Assembly: GCA_047630355.1 (NCBI GenBank)
Contig: JBLHXN010000029.1
Coordinates: 1-31,836, forward strand
Source of the DNA: JANQUM01 sp047630355
GTDB lineage: Bacteria > Bacteroidota > Bacteroidia > Cytophagales > Spirosomataceae
Reading direction: 5' to 3'
Length of the DNA stretch: 31,836 nt
This document shows positions 23,304 through 31,836 of this stretch, piece by piece. The notes under the pieces are model-generated. The model was not told where the DNA came from. It saw only the letters and a list, made by a program, of their open reading frames with translations, and did no database searches. The stretch's first letter is position 1, and the number at the start of each line of letters is the position of its first letter. Made by a program: the position numbers and the translations under genes.

Positions 23304-25049
23304 TTAGTACCCAGGATTTTGCTTCAAAACGTCAGTTCCCTGAACGTCAATCTGAGGCAATGGAATTGGTAAGTACTCATTTTTACCAGCTGTAAATTTG
23401 GCACCACCAAGTTTAGTTATCAATATGCTACCGTCATAAGCTAAGTAAGCATTAAGCGTTTCAGCGGCAATATTCCAACGAACTAAGTCGAAGAAGCGGT
23501 GACCTTCCTGAGCAAGCTCAAGCATACGCTCCATGCGAACAGCTTGACGAGCTACACCAGCATCAGTCCACGGAGCGTCATATGTATTAATAACATAATT
23601 AGCAGCCATTTTACTTCCGTCATACTCCATAACCCATCCGTCTTTGTTTGCGGCACGTGCTCTTACCAAATTGGTATACTCACGGGCTTTATTCAAGTTT
23701 CCGGTCTCGATTTCTGCTTCAGCAGCCATCAATAACACGTCAGCAAAACGAATGATGTTAAAGTTCATGATGGCGTAACCACGCGTCCAAGAACTACCAT
23801 CAGTGAACGTATTCTCCTGAGATCTGTAATACACAAACTTCTTCGGAGAATATGGCCCAGCGTAAGGTTGAGCACGGATCCATGCCTTACCCGGATGCTC
23901 GATCCAGTCAAGATAAGGAATACCACGACGACCTACTGTATGATCTAAACGTGGATCAACTGATCCTGCATCTTCTGTAAATGCTTGATCTGCTTCAACA
24001 CCATAATCGTTTTTCAATTCTTTTGCAGCAGTGTTGTAAGATCCGTCTAACAATGGTAAACCATTTTCAGTACGGAACGAATTTGCTAGAGAGAATGAAG
24101 GCTGGAAAAATCCACAGCAGTTACCCGGGCCGTCAGGACCAGTATTGTATGGATAGTTCAAATCATCAAAAGAGTTAGCATTGTTTACACTTCCAGTATT
24201 GTTAGATGACTGGATTGCAAAAATTGACTCTTCGTGGTTGTCATTCTCAGCGTTGAATATTTGAGCAAACTGAGGTACCAAACCGTACTTTTTACCATTA
24301 GTAGTTACACCATTGTTAATTACATCAGTAAAAACAGTTTGAGCCTGTGCAAACTTCTTTTGATAAAGGTAAGTTTTTCCTAAATAAGAAGCTGCCGCCC
24401 ACTTGTTTACACGACCAGCATCAGACCAGGTTTCAGGAAGGTTATCCATCGCAAATTGAAAATCTGCTTCAATTTTATCCCAAAAATCCGGTGAATTTGG
24501 AATTTCTCCAATGCCACTACCGTAATCAGTTGTTTCATCAACGTACGGAACGCTATTAAAAAGTTTTTTCAACTCAAAATAATAGTGACCACGTAGGAAA
24601 CGAGCCTGAGCAATTACGCCCGTTCTCGTTGCCTCGCTAATCTGCTCCGAAGCAGTTGCCAAACGAATCACCGAGTTTGCCCGTGCAATACCTTCGTATT
24701 TAGCTGCCCAGGTGCTGTTCAATTCGCCGTTGGTTGGATCAACCTCGTAGCGTTGCAACGGATTGATAGAGGTAAAGTCACCGGGGTCAGTACCCTTGTT
24801 TGACTCTCCACCCATGATACTTCCGTACACCCAGTTATTAGGGGCAGCTAATCTGGTGTAGCCTTTGCCCGCAACCTGTGCGTAAGCACCAATCAAGGCA
24901 CCTTGAATACCGGCCGGGCTGAGCAACTGTGCCTCTCCGATGGAACCCGTCGGGAGGACTTCCAAGAAACTGTCTTGGCAAGAGAACGTGAGCGTAGTTA
25001 CGGCAAGAACCGTGAGCCCCATTTTCTTAAGATTTGTTAGTCTATTCAT
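23304..25049 (-). CDS. SusD/RagB family surface lipoprotein (SusD2)
   Basis: 581 residues with a lipoprotein signal ending at C24 (TLTFSCQDSF). The TPR-type core includes ARFLRGHYYFELKKLFNSVP and the C-terminal part has RMERMLELAQEGHRFFDLVR and GKNEYLPIPLPQID, the normal SusD ending. It shares with SusD1 the segment GNCCGFFQPSFSLANSF, LDHTVGRRGIPYLDW and YAGPYSPKK, so both probably bind similar ligands. It follows susC2 by 31 bases in one operon and is followed by a terminator. It should form the lid of the SusC2 transporter on the cell surface. Confidence 0.95.
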   Translation of the reverse strand: MNRLTNLKKMGLTVLAVTTLTFSCQDSFLEVLPTGSIGEAQLLSPAGIQGALIGAYAQVAGKGYTRLAAPNNWVYGSIMGGESNKGTDPGDFTSINPLQRYEVDPTNGELNSTWAAKYEGIARANSVIRLATASEQISEATRTGVIAQARFLRGHYYFELKKLFNSVPYVDETTDYGSGIGEIPNSPDFWDKIEADFQFAMDNLPETWSDAGRVNKWAAASYLGKTYLYQKKFAQAQTVFTDVINNGVTTNGKKYGLVPQFAQIFNAENDNHEESIFAIQSSNNTGSVNNANSFDDLNYPYNTGPDGPGNCCGFFQPSFSLANSFRTENGLPLLDGSYNTAAKELKNDYGVEADQAFTEDAGSVDPRLDHTVGRRGIPYLDWIEHPGKAWIRAQPYAGPYSPKKFVYYRSQENTFTDGSSWTRGYAIMNFNIIRFADVLLMAAEAEIETGNLNKAREYTNLVRARAANKDGWVMEYDGSKMAANYVINTYDAPWTDAGVARQAVRMERMLELAQEGHRFFDLVRWNIAAETLNAYLAYDGSILITKLGGAKFTAGKNEYLPIPLPQIDVQGTDVLKQNPGY

Positions 25050-25080
25050 TTCTTAAAATGTTTAAAATGATAATAATTTA

Positions 25081-28000
25081 TTAGAATCCAAGGTTTAACA
25101 CGACGTTGTAGCTTGGTGTTACAGGATAATTTCCTACGTCAACTCCAAAGCGACTATCGGCATCTCCACCTACTGATGGATCAAGGCCTGAATAATTTGT
25201 TAAAGTAAGTATGTTGTTAGCAGAAGCAGCAATTCTTGCTCTCTTCAAACCAAGTTTAGAGGCAATCTCAGAGCTCAGGTTGTAACCTAATGAAACGTTC
25301 TGAACACGTAGGTAAGAACCATCTTCTACGTACCATGAGTTTTCTGCACCACTTGTACTGATGTTAGAAACACTTTCCCAGATTGGAGCAAGGGCATCGT
25401 TTCCTAACTCAGGAGTCCATGACTGCTTGGCACGCTCACCTTTACCGGCACCTTCAAATGTACCGAAGAAGTCAGTAAACCACTTAGACATATTGAAAAT
25501 CTCGTTACCAACTGAGTAAGCCGTGTAAACGTTAAAGTCCCAGCTCTTATACTGAAGTCCAAAGTTTAGACCGCCACTGTAAGGAGCAACCGGGCTACCG
25601 ATAAATGTTCTGTCATCCGGCGTAATCACGCCATCGCCGTTAACGTCTTCGTACTTGAAACGACCAATACCAGCACCATCTTGTGCCGGAGAGTTATCCA
25701 CTTCTGCCTGCGATCCAAAGTAACCTAATACATTGTAACCAAAGAAAGAAGATAGCGACTGACCCACCTGATTACGGATTGGAGAGATACCACGGTAGCC
25801 AGGGCCACCTATGAAATCAACACCAGGGTTCAAAGCAGTAATCTCGTTTTGCAGGAAAGTATTGTTCCAGGTAACATCGTAGCTAACTTCCTCAGAAATC
25901 TTACCACGATTTATTAATTGAATATCGATACCTTGGTTACGCATCGAACCAATGTTGATCAAAGGTGCGGCAGCAGAAGCACCAACTACGGCAGGTACTG
26001 GAGCACCGAACAATAGATCACGCGTATCTTTTCTCCAAACGTCTAAAGCAAGTTCAAAACGACCGTTCAGCAACGTTGCATCAATACCAATGTTTGAGCT
26101 AACTGATGTTTCCCATCTTGCATCTGGATTACCAATACGAGTACGGTAGTAACCTTCGTTAGCACCACTGTTTTGACCAGCAATAGGGTAGAACGAGTTT
26201 CCAAGATTTGCACCGAAAAGGGAGTACTGATTATCTGGAGATACGTTGTTAGAGTTACCCATTTCACCGTAGCCAACTCTTAACTTCAAGTCAGAGATTG
26301 CTGGAATTTCCTTCATAAAGTCTTCGCTCGTGATTCTCCAAGCTGCTGAGAATGCAGGGAAGATACCGTAACGTTCATTAGAACCAAAACGAGAAGAACC
26401 GTCACGACGAACAACACCAGTCACGTAATACTTCTCATTATAGTTATAATCTAACTTTCCGAATAAGGAGTAAAAGTTTACACCATTGTACAAGTTACTT
26501 TCTACAAACGGACTCTGAACCGCACGTAAAGTTACGAAGTCAGTATCCATTGAGAATGGGTTAATACCACTACCGTTAATGGAGCGGCCTGCTCCTGTAT
26601 TTAAAGCTTCCTGACCCGCTAAGATACGGAAACCATTTTTGCCTACGTTGAATTTGTACGTCGCTGTGTTGGTCAATGTCCAGCCAAGGCCATATCCGCT
26701 ACCTTCACCAAAACTATTACTTGCTTGTGGCTCAGAGTCACCTAAGTAACGGTAGCCGTAGAAGCGGTACGTATTGTTGAAAATATTACCACCAATACTT
26801 GAGCGGAATACTAAATCTTTTATTGGCTCAACTTCCATATAAACGTTTCCGGTTAAGGCTAACGAGAAGTTACGGTCGTTGCGTTGGTTTTCGCGATCTC
26901 GAACCGGGTTACGCGGGTTGTTAAAACCAGAAGCACGTGTACTTGCAAAGTTTCCGTACTCGTCATAAACCGGAATTATAGATGGCATACGGTACGCTTG
27001 AAGAATAGCATTCTCATCGTCAGCAACACCAGCACCGCCGTTTCCACCACCTTGACCACGTACCGTACGATAAGTAGCTTGAAGATTTTCTCCGAAACGA
27101 ACGTGCTTTCCAAGGTCAAACTCCGAGTTCATCCGGAAAGTGTAACGCTTGAAATCGTTATTTATCAAAATACCAGCTTGGTCTTGTAGGTTGATACCCA
27201 TATAGAAGCGGCTTGTTTCGCTACCACCTGAGAATCCAAGTCCGTGACGCATCAAAAGACCCGTACGGGTAATTGCATCGTACCAGTCAGTACCTGCACG
27301 GTTAGGAGCAAATAAGAAAACGTTTTCCGGATCAGACGCGTATGCAGCATCAATCGCAGCACGATCAATTGCTCCGCGTACTCCATTTTGTCCGTTGGCG
27401 TGTAACCAATCCGGCAGCGTAGCTTGGGCTTGATTACCAAACTGAGGGTGCGTGTATTGAGGTGCTGTACCATTTGCAGCAGCGTTGTTACGGTACGCAA
27501 TGTGCGTATAATCAGCTTGTTCTTGTGGAGAAAGCATATCAGGAGTTCCGTTTACGTTAGGGTCAGTAAAACCGACGAAACCATCGTAAGAAACCTGAAC
27601 GCCTCTTTTCCCTTTTGTTCCTTGCTTGGTTGTAATTACAATTACACCGTTAGCAGCACGAGCTCCGTATATAGAAGCAGCGGCAGCATCTTTCAGTACC
27701 GTAGTACTTGCGATATCATCTGGTGAAACGTAATCAATTGAGCCAACAGGGATACCATCAACTACATAAAGCGGCTCATTACCACCAAAGGCTCCGAAAC
27801 CACGTACACGTATTATACTGGCTGTACCTGGTTGACCGTTTGTAATAACGGTAAGACCAGCCACACGACCTTGTAATTGTTGTTCTACGTTACCTGACGG
27901 AATCTGCTGTAAGTCTTTTGCTTTCACAATTGAAGCCGCAGCGGTTGATTCCTTCTTGTTTGTAATGGTATAACCTGTTACAATAACCTCCTCTAAGCTA

Positions 28001-28305
28001 CGCGAGTCTTCCGACAACGTAACATTCACAATCGTTTGGTTATCCAAAGAAATTTCTTTCGTTATATAGCCAATCGAACTAAACACAAGAATTGGATTAC
28101 TTGCGGTTACACTGAGCGTAAAAGCTCCGTCTCCGTCTGTAATTGTTCCTTGGGTTGTTCCCTTCACGGAAACACTCACACCGGGGATCCCTCCTCCAGA
28201 CTCATCTAATGCCGTACCTGATACTTTCTGTTGAGCAAAAGCATTGGATACAAATAGCAGAAGGAAGCTAAGAGAAAGGCATTTAAGTAAATTTTTTGCC
28301 TTCAT
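25081..28305 (-). CDS. SusC/RagA family TonB-linked outer membrane transporter (SusC2)
   Basis: 1074 residues. A signal peptide (LLLFVSNAFAQQ, cut near residue 25) is followed by a carboxypeptidase-regulatory-like domain (KVSGTALDESGGGIPGVSVS), LEEVIVTGYT (104-113), and a plug with LQGRVAGLTVITNGQPG, IIRVRGFGAFGGNEPLYVV and ASIYGARAANGVIVITTKQG. The barrel carries the usual late motif KYEDVNGDGVITPDDRTFIG, and the protein ends in VVLNLGF. It imports a glycan-type ligand together with SusD2. It lies downstream of the GH20 gene but behind a terminator, so it should have its own promoter in 28306-28415. No STN domain. Confidence 0.95.
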   Translation of the reverse strand: MKAKNLLKCLSLSFLLLFVSNAFAQQKVSGTALDESGGGIPGVSVSVKGTTQGTITDGDGAFTLSVTASNPILVFSSIGYITKEISLDNQTIVNVTLSEDSRSLEEVIVTGYTITNKKESTAAASIVKAKDLQQIPSGNVEQQLQGRVAGLTVITNGQPGTASIIRVRGFGAFGGNEPLYVVDGIPVGSIDYVSPDDIASTTVLKDAAAASIYGARAANGVIVITTKQGTKGKRGVQVSYDGFVGFTDPNVNGTPDMLSPQEQADYTHIAYRNNAAANGTAPQYTHPQFGNQAQATLPDWLHANGQNGVRGAIDRAAIDAAYASDPENVFLFAPNRAGTDWYDAITRTGLLMRHGLGFSGGSETSRFYMGINLQDQAGILINNDFKRYTFRMNSEFDLGKHVRFGENLQATYRTVRGQGGGNGGAGVADDENAILQAYRMPSIIPVYDEYGNFASTRASGFNNPRNPVRDRENQRNDRNFSLALTGNVYMEVEPIKDLVFRSSIGGNIFNNTYRFYGYRYLGDSEPQASNSFGEGSGYGLGWTLTNTATYKFNVGKNGFRILAGQEALNTGAGRSINGSGINPFSMDTDFVTLRAVQSPFVESNLYNGVNFYSLFGKLDYNYNEKYYVTGVVRRDGSSRFGSNERYGIFPAFSAAWRITSEDFMKEIPAISDLKLRVGYGEMGNSNNVSPDNQYSLFGANLGNSFYPIAGQNSGANEGYYRTRIGNPDARWETSVSSNIGIDATLLNGRFELALDVWRKDTRDLLFGAPVPAVVGASAAAPLINIGSMRNQGIDIQLINRGKISEEVSYDVTWNNTFLQNEITALNPGVDFIGGPGYRGISPIRNQVGQSLSSFFGYNVLGYFGSQAEVDNSPAQDGAGIGRFKYEDVNGDGVITPDDRTFIGSPVAPYSGGLNFGLQYKSWDFNVYTAYSVGNEIFNMSKWFTDFFGTFEGAGKGERAKQSWTPELGNDALAPIWESVSNISTSGAENSWYVEDGSYLRVQNVSLGYNLSSEIASKLGLKRARIAASANNILTLTNYSGLDPSVGGDADSRFGVDVGNYPVTPSYNVVLNLGF

Positions 28306-28420
28306 AAAAAATGGTTAATTAAAATGGTTAAAAATTGTTTTATTACAACTTTAAGTTAACAAAGTCATAAGAAATAGCAATATTAATACTTTGAATAATA
28401 CTATCCTATAATTGGCCAAA

Positions 28421-28450
28421 AAAAATACACGTCAAAATGACGTGTATTTT
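28421..28450 (-). terminator. Rho-independent terminator of the GH20 gene
   Basis: AATACACGTCA (28424-28434) and TGACGTGTATT (28438-28448) form a perfect 11-bp stem with a three-base loop, flanked by A and T runs on either side. On the minus strand it lies about 75 bases after the GH20 stop at 28522 and before the susC2 start. Confidence 0.85.
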
Positions 28451-28521
28451 TTTAAGTCACTTAAAGACTGAGCATTACCCAGAATTTTTATTGAACCATT
28501 TAATAGGGAAAATTCTATTTA

Positions 28522-30408
28522 CTACTTACCCGCTCTTTTCTCAAGCTCTTCGAGCGGAATAGAAAGCATACGACCAATCAGGCGACCGTTTCGGTAAGTC
28601 ACAGCTTTTAGAGTCACATCACCTTCAGGAATGATTATAGGCTCAGTGTACTTGGAAGTATATTTGTCTGGAAACGTATTATTGATTGTGTAATACAACT
28701 CAATATTTGGCAAATCTGAAGTAATGGTCACAACCAACTTACCATCCTCTTTTTTAGTCTTTACGATAGGATCATAAATAGCCTTAGATATAGCAGATTC
28801 GTAGGCATCAAATCTACTAAAATGTTGTTCGGTACGGCTGACAAAACTACTCCAATCTTTCTTTTCTTTCGGACTCCAAAACGTTTCGGCAAGAGCAAAA
28901 GATCGTGGATAAGTCATGTAAAATGCGTACCGGATTGTTGGGATGTGCTCCGTCCAGAGATTTCCTTGTCCGCCCAAGATAAGTGAACCATCAATGCCCT
29001 CGGGTATGGGTTCAAATGAGTAAGCCGTTTTCAAACTCAGGTCACTGTAAATAGGGAATTCTACTGTATGATCGCCTTGCGTATAATCAAGGTAAGTGAA
29101 TAGTTTTGGGGTCATCACTACCGGATGCCCCAGCTTAGCGGCTTCAATTCCGCCCTCAATACCACGCCAGCTCATGATGGCATCACCGTCTGACAATCCG
29201 CCTTCCAGCATTTCGTCCCAGCCCATTACTTTCTTCCCTTTGCTTTTAATAATTTCTCCTACCCGCCTCATAAAATATCCCTGAAGCTCATGACCGTTTT
29301 TCAACCCTTCTTTCTTCATTAACTTCTGGTTGACTTTGTCTGCTTCCCAGTAACCATGATACGCTTCGTCTCCGCCAATGTGAATATACTCATGGGGAAA
29401 CAACGCTGCTACTTCCGTGAAGACTTTATCAAGCGTTTCGTACACTTTTTCATTAGATGGGTCTAATGTATTATCAATAAGCATTTTGAATGTTCCGCCC
29501 GCGTACCATTCGGCAAATTTAGTTCCCGGGTTCACATAACGTTTACCACCATCAACTGATAGCTCAGGGTAAGCCGCCAGCATCGCCATGCTGTGACCTG
29601 GTACATCAATTTCGGGCATAATACTTACATTTCTGTCGGTAGCGTATTCTACAATTTCTTTAATATCTTCTTGTGTGTAAAACCCACCGTAGGTTGCGGA
29701 TTCATCGGGTTGCGGGTCTTTGCGATCGCCAAATTTCCCGAAACGTTCTACCCGCCACGCTCCCACTTCCGTGAGTTTAGGAAGTGATTTTATCTCAATT
29801 CTCCAGCCGTTATCATCAGTTAAGTGCCAGTGCAACGTGTTAAACTTATAACGTGCCATCATATCAATGTACTCTTTCACTTCCTCTACCGTGAAAAAAT
29901 GGCGACTGACGTCCAGCATCAATCCCCGCCACTGAAAGCGTGGGTAATCCGTAATTTTACAACCCATCAACATTCCAATTCCCATTGCCATGTCTTTGCG
30001 TTCGTAGTCAGCGGGTAGAAGTTGACGTAATGTTTGAATCCCGTTAAAGATTCCGGCGGGCTTATTAGCCAAAATTTGCACACTTTCATTCTTTACTTCA
30101 AGCGTATATCCTTCTTCGCCCAATTGATTATCAGGGCTTTTATTCAGGTCAAAAATAATTACTTTGTCTTGCTGACTCGGATTCGCAACAGATTTGAATT
30201 TCATCTTTGTACCAGAGCGGGAGGCTATTTGAGCAAACTGCTCTACCATCCGTTTTACTTCTCCATTCTCCGTTCGTACGTCAATGCTCACTTGATTATC
30301 AAGCATGAACATATCGCTGGTTTGTTCGTAGTTTACAGGAATTGGAATGATGGATTGAGAGACCGAAAATAACGGCAGAAAGAGAATTATAAGCAGGAGT
30401 TTTTTCAT
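28522..30408 (-). CDS. Beta-N-acetylhexosaminidase, glycoside hydrolase family 20
   Basis: 628 residues. A signal peptide (MKKLLLIILFLPLFSVSQS) sends it to the periplasm or beyond. Residues about 20-145 form the GH20 N-terminal domain. The catalytic TIM barrel (about 150-490) starts at FQWRGLMLDVSRHF, holds NTLHWHLTDDNGWRIEIKSL and the catalytic pair in YIHIGGDEAYHG (D347, E348), and continues with VMGWDEMLEGG. The C-terminal part (LPNIELYYTINNTFPDKYT) resembles the chitobiase C-terminal domain. It removes terminal beta-GlcNAc or GalNAc from glycans by substrate-assisted catalysis. Next to two SusC/SusD pairs it suggests use of chitin-derived, peptidoglycan-type or host-type amino-sugar glycans; which one is unknown. 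Confidence 0.96.
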   Translation of the reverse strand: MKKLLLIILFLPLFSVSQSIIPIPVNYEQTSDMFMLDNQVSIDVRTENGEVKRMVEQFAQIASRSGTKMKFKSVANPSQQDKVIIFDLNKSPDNQLGEEGYTLEVKNESVQILANKPAGIFNGIQTLRQLLPADYERKDMAMGIGMLMGCKITDYPRFQWRGLMLDVSRHFFTVEEVKEYIDMMARYKFNTLHWHLTDDNGWRIEIKSLPKLTEVGAWRVERFGKFGDRKDPQPDESATYGGFYTQEDIKEIVEYATDRNVSIMPEIDVPGHSMAMLAAYPELSVDGGKRYVNPGTKFAEWYAGGTFKMLIDNTLDPSNEKVYETLDKVFTEVAALFPHEYIHIGGDEAYHGYWEADKVNQKLMKKEGLKNGHELQGYFMRRVGEIIKSKGKKVMGWDEMLEGGLSDGDAIMSWRGIEGGIEAAKLGHPVVMTPKLFTYLDYTQGDHTVEFPIYSDLSLKTAYSFEPIPEGIDGSLILGGQGNLWTEHIPTIRYAFYMTYPRSFALAETFWSPKEKKDWSSFVSRTEQHFSRFDAYESAISKAIYDPIVKTKKEDGKLVVTITSDLPNIELYYTINNTFPDKYTSKYTEPIIIPEGDVTLKAVTYRNGRLIGRMLSIPLEELEKRAGK

Positions 30409-30470
30409 CGGGTTGAATTTTTTAAATTATTTTAATAATAAAGATAAGCACTTCTATTTGAAACCAACAA

Positions 30471-30498
30471 GAAAGCCGCTCCAAATGGAACGGCTTTC
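30471..30498 (-). terminator. Hairpin terminator of the periplasmic yceI gene
   Basis: GAAAGCCG (30471-30478) pairs with CGGCTTTC (30491-30498), with three more inner pairs after one mismatch and loop AAAT. On the minus strand it follows the yceI stop at 30535 and lies upstream of the GH20 start. The T tract is short. Confidence 0.65.
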
Positions 30499-30534
30499 GT
30501 AATAATTAATAGAATATGATTACGATTTCAGGTA

Positions 30535-31101
30535 TCAACTTCCAATAAATTCGCCGGCGGCAGTAATTGACAATTCTTCTGATACGGGCACATTTCCTTC
30601 ACCACCGACGCCCCATTTGGTGCGATCAACAATCCCCATGGCTTTTATGCCTACTTTCTTCTTTCCTGAACGTTGGTCTGTTACCGGACCGTTTAGCGTC
30701 ACGTCTAAAGCAACGAGAGCAGTCTTACCTTTCATGGTCAGGTTTCCCATCATCTTATATTTATTTCCCGACAGTTTTATGAAAGAAGTACTGGTAAATA
30801 TCATTTTTGGATTTTTGGCGGCGTCGAACCAACTATCCCCTTGAAGGTGACCATCACGCATTGTGTTGTCAGTATCTACGCTCGAAATATCGGCCGCGAA
30901 AGAAAACTTTGCGTCTGAGAAGTCTTCTTTGGCAGAAGTAAACGTAGCGTCGTAGTTTTTGAATTTCCCCGAAACGTCAGACAGCATCATGTGCGTGATT
31001 TCAAACTTGACCCCGGAATGGGCTTTGTCAACCGTCCAGGTTTGTGCAGAAGTAGCAAATGTGGTTGCGAGTAACGCGAAAGCGATAATTGTTTTTTTCA
31101 T
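30535..31101 (-). CDS. YceI family protein, periplasmic form
   Basis: 188 residues with a clear signal peptide (MKKTIIAFALLATTFATSA, then QTWTVDK). The mature part has the YceI signatures WTVDKAHSGVKFEITHMM, MRDGHLQGDSWFDAAKNP, LTMKGKTALVALDV and DRTKWGVGGEGNVPVSEE. It should form the lipocalin-like barrel that binds a long lipid such as an isoprenoid in the periplasm. It is the second YceI in the window; the other, at 901-1452, lacks a signal peptide and diverges in sequence. It has its own terminator before the GH20 gene, so it is not clearly part of the glycan region. A TACTTTTG box lies upstream. Confidence 0.94.
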   Translation of the reverse strand: MKKTIIAFALLATTFATSAQTWTVDKAHSGVKFEITHMMLSDVSGKFKNYDATFTSAKEDFSDAKFSFAADISSVDTDNTMRDGHLQGDSWFDAAKNPKMIFTSTSFIKLSGNKYKMMGNLTMKGKTALVALDVTLNGPVTDQRSGKKKVGIKAMGIVDRTKWGVGGEGNVPVSEELSITAAGEFIGS

Positions 31102-31135
31102 TATATTTAGATGTAGATGTAGTGACCTATGTTTT

Positions 31136-31143
31136 CAAAAGTA
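31136..31143 (-). promoter_or_regulatory. Possible -7 box of the periplasmic yceI gene
   Basis: The minus strand reads TACTTTTG, a TAnnTTTG match 34 bases upstream of the start at 31101. No -33 element at the usual spacing was found. Confidence 0.35.
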
Positions 31144-31210
31144 TAGAACGGCAACTGGTTCGTATTAGTTTTTTAATCGATGAAGTCTTTTCTTCAATAT
31201 CTGGGCAAAG

Positions 31211-31836
31211 TCAAATTCTCCATCCTTCCACAAAGTCCTTAAAACTCTTTTTGTAGCTATCGCTGATACTTAAATATTCCTTCCCGATTTTGACCCGTTC
31301 CCGTTCAATTTCCTCAATCGCCGCAAAGGCTACAATTGTGGAATTATGAATACGGATAAACTGGTTGGCGGGCAGTATTTCTTCTAAAGATTTCATGGTT
31401 TGTAAACTCACAATTTGGCGGTTATCTGTAATCACTTTTACGTAATCTTTCAGACCCTGAATGTAACGGATATCAGACAGCTTTACTTTAATTAGTTTTG
31501 TACCATCTTTTATAAAAATAAAATCATTAGTTAGTTTATTATCAATTATTTCAATTGAGTTTGACGCAATTGCCTTACTTTCATCCAATCGGGCTGAAAC
31601 TTTTTCCACGGCTTTTAAAAACCGCTCGAACGTAATGGGTTTTAGCAAGTAATCAAGCACATCTAATTCGTAGCCTTCGAGGGCATATTTGGAGTAGGCG
31701 GTGGTTAGGATAATGAGCGGTTTTTTCTGTAATAATTTCAACAGCGTAATGCCCGTAATCTCCTTCATTTGAATGTCGGAAAACAAAATATCAACTTCGT
31801 TTTTCCGCAGAAATTCTAATGCTAACAATGGATTTC
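31211..31836 (-). CDS. LytTR family response regulator (5' end outside the window)
   Basis: 208 residues are visible and the frame stays open to the window edge (NPLLALEFLRKNEVDILFSD), so about 30 N-terminal residues are missing. The receiver domain keeps its phosphorylation aspartate (ILFSDIQMKEITG), the conserved threonine (IILTTAYS) and lysine (DYLLKPITFERF). A linker leads to a LytTR DNA-binding domain of about 100 residues (FIFIKDGTKLIKVKLSDIRY, YIQGLKDYVKV, FIRIHNSTIVAF) that ends in SFKDFVEGWRI. In Bacteroidota such regulators usually pair with a LytS/AlgZ-type histidine kinase gene, probably just outside the window. Targets unknown. Confidence 0.93.
   Translation of the reverse strand, partial: NPLLALEFLRKNEVDILFSDIQMKEITGITLLKLLQKKPLIILTTAYSKYALEGYELDVLDYLLKPITFERFLKAVEKVSARLDESKAIASNSIEIIDNKLTNDFIFIKDGTKLIKVKLSDIRYIQGLKDYVKVITDNRQIVSLQTMKSLEEILPANQFIRIHNSTIVAFAAIEEIERERVKIGKEYLSISDSYKKSFKDFVEGWRI

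Noticed and set aside
17642..28305. SusC genes as sensors coupled to ECF sigma factors
   Set aside because: Neither SusC has an STN domain before the regulatory-like domain, and no sigma/anti-sigma pair is next to them.
1..31836. CRISPR array, tRNA genes or intact insertion sequences
   Set aside because: No regularly spaced repeats, cloverleaf-like sequences or transposase frames were recognised on either strand.

Overview
The window looks like a chromosomal segment of a Bacteroidota bacterium, most likely from the Cytophagales/Spirosomataceae group. That placement is inferred from two SusC/SusD pairs, a VCBS/ASPIC lipoprotein, a LytTR response regulator, weak Shine-Dalgarno sequences, several TAnnTTTG-type -7 boxes and moderate-to-low GC. 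No tRNA, rRNA, CRISPR array or intact insertion sequence was seen.

Left part (1-5.2 kb): the tail of an outer-membrane-type protein, a TPMT-like methyltransferase, a cytoplasmic YceI-family protein, a small membrane-anchored unknown protein, and a divergent pair of an Lrp/AsnC regulator and ornithine aminotransferase (rocD). This part shows rearrangement. The 3' end of yceI is repeated about 280 bp downstream, between two perfect or near-perfect hairpins. The 3' end of rocD is repeated about 680 bp downstream, beyond a small DUF4160 (broken)-DUF2442 cassette. Several short hairpins, some sharing a GGTTG-TTAC-CAACC core, lie between the genes.

Middle part (5.2-13.7 kb): a decayed TonB-dependent receptor with at least five frame changes and apparent internal loss; a GNAT acetyltransferase; a TerC-family membrane protein; a phytanoyl-CoA dioxygenase-family protein divergent from an AraC-type regulator; a 4HBT thioesterase overlapping the regulator by ATGA; and elongation factor G with a recognisable promoter and terminator.

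Right part (13.9-31.8 kb): a glycan-uptake-like region. A 1167-residue VCBS/ASPIC lipoprotein is divergent from SusC1-SusD1. A second, related SusC2-SusD2 pair runs the other way, so the two pairs converge on a 0.66 kb gene-free gap. Upstream of SusC2, behind a terminator, is a GH20 beta-N-acetylhexosaminidase, which suggests amino-sugar glycans as the substrate (inference). No SusR/HTCS or ECF sigma/anti-sigma regulator is visible. A periplasmic YceI and a LytTR response regulator cut by the window edge close the region.
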